NCBI RefSeq assembly: GCF_024649945.1
Contig: NZ_JANKMS010000001.1
Location: 558,001-622,000, forward strand
From: Flavobacterium panacis
GTDB lineage: Bacteria; Bacteroidota; Bacteroidia; Flavobacteriales; Flavobacteriaceae
DNA: 64,000 bases
Direction of reading: 5' to 3'
Shown: in pieces, positions 10,622-22,412 of the stretch
Position numbering within the stretch: the stretch's first letter is position 1
Layout: every line of letters begins with the position of its first letter
The notes under the pieces: model-generated
The model's input: only the letters and a program-made list of their open reading frames with translations
What the model was told of the DNA's origin: nothing
Database searches by the model: none
Made by a program: the position numbers and the translations under genes

Positions 10622-10658
10622 GGGGTAATTACAACATTATAAAAGGGGTAAATCCGCA
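10622..10658 (-). promoter_or_regulatory. Candidate PUL regulator operator upstream of susC
   Basis: In plus-strand sense it contains GGGG, TTACA (10629-10633), nine bases, then AAGGGGTA (10643-10650) and a TCCGCA tail. The same pattern with the same N9 spacer occurs upstream of the beta-galactosidase gene (19844-19879). In both cases it ends 22-23 bp before a TAnnTTTG box and about 174 bp before the start codon. The two GGGG blocks are 22-23 bp apart, about two helical turns, which suits a dimeric AraC-type domain. Binding by the HTCS at 12371-16462 is inferred. Confidence 0.6.
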
Positions 10659-10742
10659 TTTATAGGCACAAAACGTCTTTTTTTTGTATGAATGGCAAAA
10701 AAAGAATATTTATAATATAATATCGATAATTACATTGAATTG

Positions 10743-10960
10743 AAATATTTCGCTCCGCTGGAGCTCTTTCCTAAATATGTAAATTTTTCTATAAATATTT
10801 GGCTCCGCTGGAACCTTAGAAATTAGTAGCAACATTTCGAAAAGGAAGAATCTTTAAACCGTTTTAATTTTAATTGAATTTCAAGAAAGAGTCCCAGAGG
10901 GACGAAATATTTATAGAAACGAAATGTAATACGAAAAAAAGCTCCAGAGGAGCGAAATAT
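10743..10960. repeat. Cluster of four REP-like hairpin repeats
   Basis: Four copies of one short unit, an ATATTT-like tail joined to a small hairpin: 10743-10764 and 10793-10815 in one orientation, 10891-10914 and 10941-10960 inverted. The stems differ but stay paired (GCTCC/GGAGC with GCT or AGA loops; GTCCC/GGGAC), and one copy has a single mismatch (GGCTCC/GGAACC). Compensatory change argues that the structure is what is conserved. Two inward-facing pairs are typical of REP/BIME arrangements. No transposase gene is in the window. The gap 10661-11112 otherwise holds no gene. Confidence 0.7.
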
Positions 10961-10991
10961 AGGAATTAAACACACATCTAATAAAACATAA

Positions 10992-11011
10992 CCCAAGGTT
11001 TAAACCTTGGG
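10992..11011. repeat. Perfect 20-bp palindrome in the PUL gap
   Basis: CCCAAGGTTTAAACCTTGGG is a perfect palindrome. It stands 31 bp after the last REP-like hairpin and before a smaller hairpin (CATTG/CAATG, 11055-11069). It may be another part of the same repeat cluster or an independent protein-binding or structural element; nothing in the sequence decides. Confidence 0.5.
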
Positions 11012-11113
11012 AGGTGTTGGTAGACATAACAAAAAACGAATGAATATGAATTTTCATTGCATCACAATGCTTGAAACCATTGGCTATGTTCTAAAAATCT
11101 ACAGCTAGAAAAC

Positions 11114-11138
11114 AAAAAAAGCAGTCCCATTGGACTGC
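11114..11138 (-). terminator. Terminator after the GH105 gene
   Basis: Stem GCAGTCC (11121-11127) with GGACTGC (11132-11138) and a 4-base loop. On the minus strand it is followed by a run of seven U. It lies 28 bp past the GH105 stop and would end the HTCS-GH105 transcript before the susC promoter. Confidence 0.8.
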
Positions 11139-11166
11139 CTTTTCAATATTATAAAAAATTATTTAA

Positions 11167-12324
11167 TTACTTCACATAACGGTAAACCTCTGACGCTGCT
11201 AATAAGAAAGCACCCACTCCAAAATCGGCAGTTGAATTTTTATCTACTACTTGTCCTGGAATTGCTTTTTCGCCAATAGGCTGCACATATCCTAAAGTAC
11301 CATCCGGTTGAAGAGCAAAAGTGGTTAAGTAACTCCATGATTTTTGTACCACTGGTAAATATGTTTTTTTATCCAGATATCCATTGTTTATTCCCCACAT
11401 AAAACCATAGGTAAAAAAAGCTGTTCCACTGGTTTCTGGTCCTGGAGCATGTTCTGGATCTAAAATACTTCTTGTCCAATATCCTTCTTTTTGTTGTGTT
11501 GCTGCCAACGCTTTAGCCATATCTTTAAAACGATTGATATACTCCTCTCTATGTCTAGCGGATTTTGGTAAATCTTGAATAATTTTCGCATAACCAGCAA
11601 ATATCCAACCATCGCCTCTTGCCCAAAAATCTTTCTTTCCGTTAGCACTTTTATGTTTCGGATAAACATATTTAGCATCTCTAAAATATAATTTCGATTC
11701 AGAATCATACATAATACTATCAGCATATTGCAGGTAAGAATGTAGTTTTTCTAAATACAATTCATTTCCAGTAACGTTGTACAACTTTGTCATCACAGGC
11801 ATTACCATATACAATCCATCAACCCACCACCAATAATCATTTGCAGAAGTACTCATTTCATATTCCATAACTTCACGGGCACGGGCAATTTTTTTTGGGT
11901 CATTTTTCCCTGTAAAATTGTATAAATCAATGTAAGTTTGAAAACAAATCTGCCAGTCTCCAAATAGTACATGTTTATCTGTTTCTCCGTAATTGTATTT
12001 CCATTCTGATTTATCAGTTGATTTTGCGCCCATCCATTGGTTTTTCTCGGCCCAAGCCATAGAATAATCAAAATACTTTTTGTTTTGAGTGACTTTGTAA
12101 GCTTCCATATTTCCAGTATGATAAGCCGAAACATGCCAAAAAGCATTCCCAGGTTCCTGATGTGTCGTCTGCCAGCGGTCATTTACTTTGTCAATAATAG
12201 CAATAACTTCTTTTTTAGATTCTTTAATTCCGCTTTCCTGATTTACATTACCGCTTTTACATCCAACAGCTACAAGCGAAACCGAAGCTATTGCGATAAA
12301 AAATGATTGTCTAAAATTCATCAT
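11167..12324 (-). CDS. GH105/GH88-family unsaturated uronyl hydrolase lipoprotein
   Basis: A 385-residue (alpha/alpha)6-barrel hydrolase that removes 4,5-unsaturated uronic acid from the non-reducing end of lyase products, or related uronyl caps. The lipobox VAVGC (C22) predicts a lipoprotein. Family motifs are WWWVDGLYMVMP with catalytic-type D169, FWARGDGW, and GPETSGTAFFTYG. Length matches the YteR/YesR family. It begins 46 bp after the regulator gene and is followed by a terminator, so it is read with or after the HTCS. Together with the BNR_4 lyase-like protein at 20192 it points to a uronic-acid-containing substrate. Whether the natural substrate is galacturonic or glucuronic is not decidable. 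Confidence 0.88.
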   Translation of the reverse strand: MMNFRQSFFIAIASVSLVAVGCKSGNVNQESGIKESKKEVIAIIDKVNDRWQTTHQEPGNAFWHVSAYHTGNMEAYKVTQNKKYFDYSMAWAEKNQWMGAKSTDKSEWKYNYGETDKHVLFGDWQICFQTYIDLYNFTGKNDPKKIARAREVMEYEMSTSANDYWWWVDGLYMVMPVMTKLYNVTGNELYLEKLHSYLQYADSIMYDSESKLYFRDAKYVYPKHKSANGKKDFWARGDGWIFAGYAKIIQDLPKSARHREEYINRFKDMAKALAATQQKEGYWTRSILDPEHAPGPETSGTAFFTYGFMWGINNGYLDKKTYLPVVQKSWSYLTTFALQPDGTLGYVQPIGEKAIPGQVVDKNSTADFGVGAFLLAASEVYRYVK

Positions 12325-12370
12325 TATATTTTTAGATTAAGGTTTAATTATTTTGTTACAAATCAAAGAA

Positions 12371-15300
12371 TCAGGTTGATTTCCAGAAACTTTCATTCAG
12401 TATGTATTTATTATCTTTTACGTTTTGATACTTCTTCTTAAACTCAGAAGGATTAATATTATAAAATTGTTGAAAGTGTTTTCTAAAATACTTAATATCA
12501 CCAAAACCTGCAATCGAAGCCGCTTGACTGATCTGCAAATCTGTAGTAATTAATAAAGTGGCCACTTTTCGTAAACGTACATTTCTCGTAAATTCTGACA
12601 CCGATTTACCAGTAATCTTTTTAATTTTTTTGTAGACTAAAGAATAACTCATTCCTAAATGAAAAGCCAAATCATGCACATTGAAATTCTCTATATCCAG
12701 ATTGGCATCAATTACTTCTGCAATCTTTTCAATCAGCTTTTTATCTTCATCAGATAATTTTAGATTTGCTTCTTTTTTGGTTACAGAATTAAGTAGATAG
12801 TTTTGCTCACTGTCTCTTCTTGCTAAGATTCCAGAGATTCTCGCCAATAAATAGTCATTATCAAATGGTTTTGTAATATAATCGTCTGCGCCAACTTCTG
12901 CTCCTTTTAGTTTTACATCTTCTGAAGTTCCTCCGGTAAGCAATATCACAGGAATGTGTTTTAATTCCTCATCCGATTTTATCTGTTTGCAAAAAGCTAC
13001 GCCATTCATTTCTCCCATTACCACATCCGAAATGACTAAATCTGGTTGTACTTTTTTAATTATTGCTAAAGCTGCTTCTGCATTTTCAGCCAATGTAATA
13101 TGGTATTTTGAAGCTAATATTCGCTTTAAATAATTTCGTATCTGTGGATTATCATCTACTACAAGAATACTTTTGGCATCTTTAATTAAATCACTAACCG
13201 TTTCAGGTTCTTCAAGAGTTTGCAATACATTTTCGCGAATCACAGTATCTTCTAAAGCTTCTTCCAAAAATAAAGTTCTGTCACTCAAATCTTCTCTGAT
13301 TTCAATATCTCCAAAATGTTCTTTTCCAAGTGGTAATCTGATTTCAAAAGTTGATCCGCCGTGTTTATTGTCCCGACAACTTACCTGTCCAGAATGCTGA
13401 TTCACAAATTGTTTTACTAGATAAAGTCCGATACCAAATCCTTTACGATTGTTTTTTATGTTAGTATTGGACTGATAAAACAGATTAAAAATTTTCTCTT
13501 TATCTGCATTTGGAACACCTTCACCATTATCCACGACTTTTATAATCACTTCATTTTCTTTACATCTCAAATTGACAGCGACACTTCCGTTTTCTTTTTC
13601 GGTAAATTTTAAGGCATTCGAAATCAAATTAAACAAAGCCATTTCTATTTTTTCACGATCTACATATACCAGAACTCTCTCTTCAGAAATACTAAAACTG
13701 TAGTCTATTTTTTTTGTTTTGGCATGATGAACAAAACAACTAAAAACTTCTTTGGCAAGCTCTACAATATCGATTTGACCAATTTTAAGTTTTCCTGTCT
13801 CTGTTTCTGTTTTTCTAAAAAGAAGCAGCTGATCCACAAGACTCAATAATCTTCTGGAATTGCTGTAAACCATTTCAATTGCACCAGGATCAATCTGCTG
13901 ATCAGTCCCATAAATGATATCTTTTAGCGGATTAATAATCATCGTTAAAGGAGACCTAAACTCATGAGAAATATTAGTGAAAAAGGTTATTTTTTTCTCA
14001 TTCAACTCTTTCTCTTGTTTAGCCAAATCCTGTGATAATTTCACTTCATATTTCAATTTTGCCTGCTGACGTTGGTATCTATCGACTAGATAAATAACGC
14101 CACAAATCAGTATAAAATAGATAAAATAAGCCAAACCACTTCTGTACCAAGGCGGCAATATTGTGATTGGAAGTGAAATAGATTTTGAATTCCAAATTCC
14201 TTCTGCATTCGTAGATTTAATTTTCAACACATAATCTCCTTCTGTAATTCTGGAATAATTGGCACTTCGAATATTATCCACATAATGCCATTGCGAATCC
14301 CAGCCTTCTAAAAAATATGCGTATGAAATTTTCTCTGGTAAACTGTATTCTAATGCAGCAAAATCAATATTTAACATCGATTCGTCATAAGGCAATTTTA
14401 ATTGATTAATTCCAAAAGCGCCTAAACCGTCTTGATCATACGTTTTATTATTTACTTTAATCGAAGTGACGATTAGTTTCGGAAAAGCATGAACCTGACT
14501 GTTTATTTTCGTATCAATAATGTTAAAACCTTTGATTCCTCCAAAGACAATTTCACCCGTAGAAAGTCTCAATGCTGCATTGTAATTAAACTGATTGCTC
14601 TGAAGTCCATCAGCATCATGGTAACTTGTAATTTTGCCTGTATCCATATTATAGGCAAATATTCCGTTATATGTACTACACCAATAAACTCCTTGGTTAT
14701 CTCTCACAATATTTAAAATGGAATTATTTGGAAGTCCATTTCGTTGTGTTAGAAATTTTCGTTGAAAGGTTTTCGGATTCAAGATCATCAAACCTCCGCC
14801 TTCTGTACCCATCAGCATTTTTGTATCTGAATGTGGAACAATGGAACGAACAGGATATTTTACGTCGATTGATTTGCTTTGAAGCGTTTTAGGATTTAAC
14901 TGAAATAATTTCGAAAAATTCCCAATCCAAAGATGTTCTTGATCTTCTGCTATCGAAATAATACCGCGAATTCTAGCATCGACAAAATCAAACTGATCAG
15001 TTTTTTCATTGTATCGATACAAACCTTCTTCATCTGGCGAAGCTGCCCACAATATATTCTTTTTACATTTATATAATACCCAAATATTTTTTTGAACTGC
15101 TTTTATTTTTGGACTATACAGATTGTATTTCTTGAAATTATGGGTTTGGGAATTAAAAAGACAAACGCCTCCACCATAAGTTCCAAACCAAGTTCCTTTA
15201 TTGTCTTTAAGAATATCTGAAACGAAATTGTTGCTAAGCGAATTTGGATTATTGGCACTATAAGCATAATTGGTAAAAGTATTTGTTTTTCGGTTCCAAA

Positions 15301-16462
15301 GACTTGCTCCAGCTCCATCTGTTCCAATCCAAAGATTTTCTGAATCTTGCTCGCATAACGAAAGAATAAAATCACTTGGCAAAGTATTTTTAGACTGCTC
15401 ATTTTTAGAAATCGTAACAAAAGGACTTTTCGTCTCTTCGATTGTATTTACACCACCTCTTAAAGTACCAATCCAAACTCGATTTTCATTATCGAAATAA
15501 AGCGATGATATGGCGTTACTATTGAGTTTTTCTTCGTCAAGACAAGCATTTAGCAACGAAAAAGAATCTTTATTGTAATTGTATTTTACAACACCATTTC
15601 CGTTTGTAGCAATCCAAAGTTCATTGGTAGCCGCCTTAAACATCAAATCAGAAATTGGATATTGAATTTCCTGATTGTTATAAAGATGACGCGTTTTTGT
15701 TTGGGTATTATATTTTAAAAGTCCTTCCTCTGTAGCCAACCAAATATTCGAATATTTATCGATTAAAATACAGCCACTCGCAATAGAACTTTCAAAAACA
15801 AGAGAAAGATTTTTTGCTCCCGATTCCATCGCTACTAAACCAACTCCTGCAACAGAACACCACAACTTTCCGGATGGATCGAAATCCATTTCCTGTACAT
15901 GAAAATCCCATTGCATTTTTCCGTTTATTAAAAGCGGAATCTGAACAATTATTCCTTTTTCTTTTGCAGCATAAAGCAAGCCTTTTCCTGCTGTTGCAAT
16001 GTACATTTTCGATTTATAATCGCGAATTTGATTGACAACAATATCGATTCGTGTACTTTTAGAAGTTTTTGCATCGATATAATTTTTTGTCTTAAACTGA
16101 TTGCTCAGATAATCATAAACCGAAATTCCTCCTTTTGTTCCAATCCAAATTTCATTCTGAGTACCGCAAATACTTACAATTCTATTGTTGGCTAAAGAAT
16201 TGGGATCGTTTGGTTCATTTCTGAAATTCAAAAAATTGTAACCATCATATCGACTTACGCCGTCATAAGTTCCAAACCACATTAAACCTCTTTTATCTTT
16301 GTAAACTGAGGTTACAGCATTATTCGCCAAACCGTTTTTGATTCCGAGATATCCAATATTATATTTTTTCTGTCCGAATTTGGGAATAGAATTCCCTACA
16401 GTCTGTGGTTTAGCTGTAAAACAAATTACAAATGCTAAAAAAACTAGGATTTGCTTTTTCAC
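12371..16462 (-). CDS. Hybrid two-component system sensor/AraC regulator (PUL regulator)
   Basis: A 1363-residue one-protein signalling system. Domains in order: signal peptide, two seven-bladed Reg_prop beta-propellers (about 30-680, many WIGT/WFGT repeats), Y_Y_Y domain (about 700-765), one transmembrane helix (about 770-790), HisKA with FFTNISHEFRSP (H833), HATPase (NLISNALKFT, DNGEGVP, GFGIGLYLVK), receiver domain (about 1095-1210, DLVISDVVMGE with D1146) and C-terminal AraC HTH (about 1260-1355). The periplasmic propellers sense an oligosaccharide and the AraC domain drives PUL genes. The start codon is GTG at 16460-16462, preceded by an ACCAACC-rich leader and by the terminator of the beta-galactosidase gene. 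Its probable targets are the twin operators at 10622 and 19844. Confidence 0.96.
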   Translation of the reverse strand: MKKQILVFLAFVICFTAKPQTVGNSIPKFGQKKYNIGYLGIKNGLANNAVTSVYKDKRGLMWFGTYDGVSRYDGYNFLNFRNEPNDPNSLANNRIVSICGTQNEIWIGTKGGISVYDYLSNQFKTKNYIDAKTSKSTRIDIVVNQIRDYKSKMYIATAGKGLLYAAKEKGIIVQIPLLINGKMQWDFHVQEMDFDPSGKLWCSVAGVGLVAMESGAKNLSLVFESSIASGCILIDKYSNIWLATEEGLLKYNTQTKTRHLYNNQEIQYPISDLMFKAATNELWIATNGNGVVKYNYNKDSFSLLNACLDEEKLNSNAISSLYFDNENRVWIGTLRGGVNTIEETKSPFVTISKNEQSKNTLPSDFILSLCEQDSENLWIGTDGAGASLWNRKTNTFTNYAYSANNPNSLSNNFVSDILKDNKGTWFGTYGGGVCLFNSQTHNFKKYNLYSPKIKAVQKNIWVLYKCKKNILWAASPDEEGLYRYNEKTDQFDFVDARIRGIISIAEDQEHLWIGNFSKLFQLNPKTLQSKSIDVKYPVRSIVPHSDTKMLMGTEGGGLMILNPKTFQRKFLTQRNGLPNNSILNIVRDNQGVYWCSTYNGIFAYNMDTGKITSYHDADGLQSNQFNYNAALRLSTGEIVFGGIKGFNIIDTKINSQVHAFPKLIVTSIKVNNKTYDQDGLGAFGINQLKLPYDESMLNIDFAALEYSLPEKISYAYFLEGWDSQWHYVDNIRSANYSRITEGDYVLKIKSTNAEGIWNSKSISLPITILPPWYRSGLAYFIYFILICGVIYLVDRYQRQQAKLKYEVKLSQDLAKQEKELNEKKITFFTNISHEFRSPLTMIINPLKDIIYGTDQQIDPGAIEMVYSNSRRLLSLVDQLLLFRKTETETGKLKIGQIDIVELAKEVFSCFVHHAKTKKIDYSFSISEERVLVYVDREKIEMALFNLISNALKFTEKENGSVAVNLRCKENEVIIKVVDNGEGVPNADKEKIFNLFYQSNTNIKNNRKGFGIGLYLVKQFVNQHSGQVSCRDNKHGGSTFEIRLPLGKEHFGDIEIREDLSDRTLFLEEALEDTVIRENVLQTLEEPETVSDLIKDAKSILVVDDNPQIRNYLKRILASKYHITLAENAEAALAIIKKVQPDLVISDVVMGEMNGVAFCKQIKSDEELKHIPVILLTGGTSEDVKLKGAEVGADDYITKPFDNDYLLARISGILARRDSEQNYLLNSVTKKEANLKLSDEDKKLIEKIAEVIDANLDIENFNVHDLAFHLGMSYSLVYKKIKKITGKSVSEFTRNVRLRKVATLLITTDLQISQAASIAGFGDIKYFRKHFQQFYNINPSEFKKKYQNVKDNKYILNESFWKST

Positions 16463-16500
16463 GGGTTGGTTTGGTTGGTTTTTTGGAAACTTAGATAGTC

Positions 16501-16527
16501 AAAAAACCTATGAGCAGAACTCATAGG
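16501..16527 (-). terminator. Terminator after the GH2 gene
   Basis: Stem CCTATGAG (16507-16514) with CTCATAGG (16520-16527), 5-base loop, then six U on the minus strand. It separates the GH2 gene from the HTCS gene, which therefore needs its own promoter or read-through. Confidence 0.8.
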
Positions 16528-16555
16528 CTTCTTTTTACAAACATAACTAAAAACA

Positions 16556-19669
<3,114 letters not shown>

Positions 19670-19813
19670 TTAACTACACAATGGTTTTTAAAATTTAATA
19701 CTCTTCCATTTATTTCAGAATGGGCAATAAGTACTTATTAGAAATACATTTAAAAAAATGCATTTTCCTCACTAAAAAATAACGTGCCTAGTTCCGAAAT
19801 AAAATCAACTTCA

Positions 19814-19821
19814 CAAATTTA
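19814..19821 (-). promoter_or_regulatory. -7 element of the GH2 promoter
   Basis: TAAATTTG on the minus strand fits TAnnTTTG. It stands 23 bp after the operator at 19844-19879 and about 145 bp before the GH2 start codon, the same geometry as at susC. No -33 element is evident. Confidence 0.55.
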
Positions 19822-19843
19822 GATAACCACCTATAAGATAAGA

Positions 19844-19879
19844 GGGGCGTTACAGTAAATTAGAAGGGGTATTTCCGCA
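19844..19879 (-). promoter_or_regulatory. Candidate PUL regulator operator upstream of the GH2 gene
   Basis: Plus-strand sense: GGGG (19844-19847), TTACA (19850-19854), nine bases, AAGGGGTA (19864-19871), TTTCCGCA. This is nearly the sequence at 10622-10658, at the same distance from both the -7 box and the start codon. The rest of the 19670-20010 gap shows no gene. Confidence 0.6.
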
Positions 19880-20010
19880 AAAGCACATTAAAAATGTATT
19901 TACAAGGCATTATTTCACATTATTCATAATTATGAAATAAAAAAATGTGAAAGGGAAAAATTATATTTATAATAAAAATTACCTCAAAAATTAACTAGTC
20001 CTAAATTTAG

Positions 20011-20159
20011 TTTCAACACATAGAAACATAGGATTTGTAGTTAAAAAAAACCTACAATAAAGCAATTTATTTCTTTAACATAGATTTTCGCTATGTTTAT
20101 TTAAACAAATGAAATGCCTTTCTAAAACTTCATAAATCTATGTATATATGTGTTTGAAA
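20011..20159. repeat. 149-bp inverted-repeat (MITE-like) element
   Basis: The arm at 20011-20042 (starting TTTCAACACATAGAAACATA) matches, with a few differences, the reverse complement of the arm at 20127-20159. An internal hairpin (AACATAG/CTATGTT, 20077-20097) lies between them. There is no coding capacity. The element sits between the BNR_4 and GH2 genes, and its hairpin may double as a weak terminator. Non-autonomous mobile or REP-type origin is inferred; target-site duplications were not recognised. Confidence 0.5.
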
Positions 20160-20191
20160 TAATTTAAGATTTATTTCTTTTTCGCAGATAA

Positions 20192-21502
20192 TTAATCTTT
20201 CAAAACAGGTAGTTGTTTTACTTCCAAAATTTGAACAGGCTCCGGATTTGCGTTTACCAATCCTTCACCATCTGCCTGATTTACATTTTGAGAAAAAATG
20301 TGTAGTTCTTGTTTCTCTTTCCAGAGTTCTTTATCAAAATTAGGTTCCCATTGCCCTACTGTAAGGCGACTTACATCATCTAATTGCCATTTTTTAGTCT
20401 TTAAATTGGCAGAAGCTAAGGTTATTTTATTATTTCTTTCTTCATCTCTAAAAAGCAAATACAGCATCGATTTGTTTACCAGAATTTCAGGTCGTGAAAT
20501 AGGAATTCTTTTAGTTCCGCCCCCACCAAGGTTAAAAGATGTTTTACGAAAATCGGTATCCATTAAATTCCATTTTCCATCAGATAAATAGACTACTTTG
20601 TATTGTGGCTTACTGTTATTATTCCAGTAAGTAGCGATATACGGATTGTCTTTTTCATCTACAGTCATAGCTGTTTGGTTTATTAAACTGCTGTTTTGTG
20701 GCACTTCCCAGGCATGTTCAGCTGTTGCTTTTGTAATAGGCAAAATGTATTTTTCTCCTGTAGACTTTTGCCATGTTTTTCCTCCATCAGCAGAAAAAGC
20801 ATAACAAACATCATGGTTCGTCGACACATCCCAGCTTTCTCTCCAAACCCACGAAATATAAATCCCTTTTTTACCTATACACATTTGCCAATACGCACTA
20901 CGTTGGTTTTCTCCATCCAGTAAATTATTTTGTAAAGAGGTCCATTCTTGTTTTTTTAGATCATACGATTTTATAACTAAATTTCCTCTTCCAGAAGCTC
21001 CAGAACGGTAGCAAAACAATAGATTTCCGTTTGATAAATTATGAAATTCAGGATACGTTACTTTATCTTCATCGATTCCTGTCATTGGTTTTTCTTCTCC
21101 TAATTCTAGAGAAAATGGCTTTTTACTTCTAGCATAACGCAAGCGCGTATCATGATGATCCCAGCTCACGTGAAGATAACCTTCTCCATCTATTACAATA
21201 CTGATATCATTGTGGGCATCTTTTACATTTCCACTATATGGAGTAATGAGTTTGTCCCATTTTTTTGAGTTTAATTTTCTTTTGGCTAAAACCATTCTGC
21301 CTTCCGGATCATAATAAGCTGTGTATTGATCTCCTTTGAAAGAAGTAAGTGCACTATTTCTAAAAATAACTGTATTGACAGAATTGTTACTCCAACCTAA
21401 TCCGACTTCACTCTCAGTAGTTTTTAACTGAGCATTTACACTAACTGAGAAAACGATCAGCATTAAAATTTTACTTAACTGACTATTTAAATTGATTTTC
21501 AT
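20192..21502 (-). CDS. BNR_4-family beta-propeller protein, candidate polysaccharide lyase
   Basis: A 436-residue secreted protein (signal peptide to about residue 24) of the BNR_4 beta-propeller type. This fold includes PL24/PL25 ulvan lyases and rhamnose-glucuronate lyases (GH145/PL42-like). The conserved block DAHNDISIVIDGEGYLHV with WDHH gives H97, H111 and H116/H117. Further on, TYPEF gives Y150 and CYRSGASG gives R166. As I recall it, catalytic His, His, Tyr and Arg in PL25 have similar relative spacing (20 between the His, 16 from Tyr to Arg). One Asp-box (SADGGKTW) is present, but no sialidase FRIP motif. With GH105 downstream it would generate the unsaturated uronyl ends that GH105 removes. 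The activity is inferred. Confidence 0.72.
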   Translation of the reverse strand: MKINLNSQLSKILMLIVFSVSVNAQLKTTESEVGLGWSNNSVNTVIFRNSALTSFKGDQYTAYYDPEGRMVLAKRKLNSKKWDKLITPYSGNVKDAHNDISIVIDGEGYLHVSWDHHDTRLRYARSKKPFSLELGEEKPMTGIDEDKVTYPEFHNLSNGNLLFCYRSGASGRGNLVIKSYDLKKQEWTSLQNNLLDGENQRSAYWQMCIGKKGIYISWVWRESWDVSTNHDVCYAFSADGGKTWQKSTGEKYILPITKATAEHAWEVPQNSSLINQTAMTVDEKDNPYIATYWNNNSKPQYKVVYLSDGKWNLMDTDFRKTSFNLGGGGTKRIPISRPEILVNKSMLYLLFRDEERNNKITLASANLKTKKWQLDDVSRLTVGQWEPNFDKELWKEKQELHIFSQNVNQADGEGLVNANPEPVQILEVKQLPVLKD

Positions 21503-21814
21503 TTTTCTTTTTCTTTTAACAAAATAATTAATTAGGATTACATTTTTGTTGATTGAGTATAAATGTCTCTGCAGTTAAAGCTATCTCAGAATAAAAGTTT
21601 TGACTTTTATAGATATACTTTATTTTCTATTTTGAGAAAAACTTGCAAAATTTCGGAATGGCATCACAAATTAATTCATTCTTATTTGAATTAACAAATT
21701 GTATTGAAAGTATAGTGCTGTTTTTGGGTAACTAAAAAACGCTAAACCGAAAGATTTAGCGTTTTTATATCTTTTGAAAAAGTAAGTAAAAACAACAAAC
21801 TTAAAAATCGTCTT
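21503..21814. other. 312-bp gap, promoter side of the BNR_4 gene
   Basis: No gene is seen. It holds the terminator described at 21735-21766. I did not find the GGGGTA operator of the other PUL promoters at the expected distance from the BNR_4 start. Confidence 0.5.
21735..21766. terminator. Bidirectional-looking terminator
   Basis: Stem AAAAACGCTAAA (21735-21746) with TTTAGCGTTTTT (21755-21766) and an 8-base loop, A-rich on one side and U-rich on the other. On the minus strand it follows the remnant at 21815-22129 and isolates the PUL from upstream transcription. Confidence 0.8.
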
Positions 21815-22129
21815 TTACAATTTCATTTCTTTTAAAATGATTTCTGCAATTTTAGTGTAATCATTGTTATAATGGTGTGAACCTGGAATTTCAACAGTTT
21901 TTATATCCGATTCTGTAAAACGTTTTCTAATTTCGGGATCTTCTTCACTTCCAAAGAAACAAACAGGATTATAGGTTTTAATTTTATCATTTTCACGTAG
22001 AAATGAAATCCCTTTTCTTCCTTTAAAATGATTTAAAAACGTATTAAAAACTGGCAGTACTTTCATACACAGAAGAAATAATTTATTTATAAAAATCAAA
22101 TTATGTCTACTATAATGTCCAATAATTAT
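21815..22129 (-). pseudogene. Remnant of an AcvB/VirJ-type alpha/beta hydrolase
   Basis: The open stretch of 94 residues (21815-22099) begins only with TTG. Its C-terminal part (NPVCFFGSEEDPE followed by IPGSHHYNNDY) resembles the end of VirJ-like lysyl-phosphatidylglycerol hydrolases. Upstream in the same frame, to a TAG at 22130-22132, are IIIGHYSRHNL and FINKLF, which look like a damaged nucleophile elbow (GYSxGA). The segment between elbow and C-terminus is far too short and the N-terminal half is missing. I read this as a decayed gene with internal deletion. Family assignment is from remembered motifs. Confidence 0.6.
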
Positions 22130-22374
22130 CTAAAAAAAAGTAACCAAATTTTAAAATTCAGCTGTTACTTTTTAGTTTTCTAATTTTCACTGTAACAGAG
22201 TAACTTTTCTCTTAAGATTTACTTAAGATATTACTTAAAGGAAATAAAAAAAGTGCAATCACAAAATACACATAGTCCTAATTAACAATAAGTTGCATTT
22301 ACAGAATAACTAAGAAATCTTACCAATTAAGTAAACATCATTCTTTATTGATTGTAGCAACAAACTGAAATGCA

Positions 22375-22408
22375 TATTTTTGCCTTATATTAATTAAGTC
22401 TAAATAAG
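22375..22408 (+). promoter_or_regulatory. Promoter with Fur-like inverted repeat before the TonB receptor
   Basis: -7 element TATTTTTG (22375-22382), with TTG at 22352-22354 as -33 (20-bp gap). Immediately downstream is an imperfect 10-5-10 inverted repeat: CTTATATTAA (22384-22393) and TCTAAATAAG (22399-22408). It covers the likely transcription start, 4 bp before the ATG. The right half is shared with the box at 30510-30519. Iron repression by Fur is inferred. Confidence 0.45.
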
Positions 22409-22412
22409 TAAA

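Noticed and set aside
11853..12182. 109-codon minus-strand frame inside the GH105 gene
   Set aside because: The GH105 frame has all family motifs; this one is a shifted-frame shadow.
15103..15420. 105-codon minus-strand frame inside the HTCS propeller
   Set aside because: It is an alternative frame of the strongly supported hybrid regulator.
20192..21502. Sialidase
   Set aside because: Only one Asp-box and no FRIP or arginine triad; the BNR_4 lyase-like His/Tyr/Arg pattern fits better.
21503..21814. Third copy of the PUL operator before the BNR_4 gene
   Set aside because: I looked for GGGGTA and TTACA at the same distance and did not find them.
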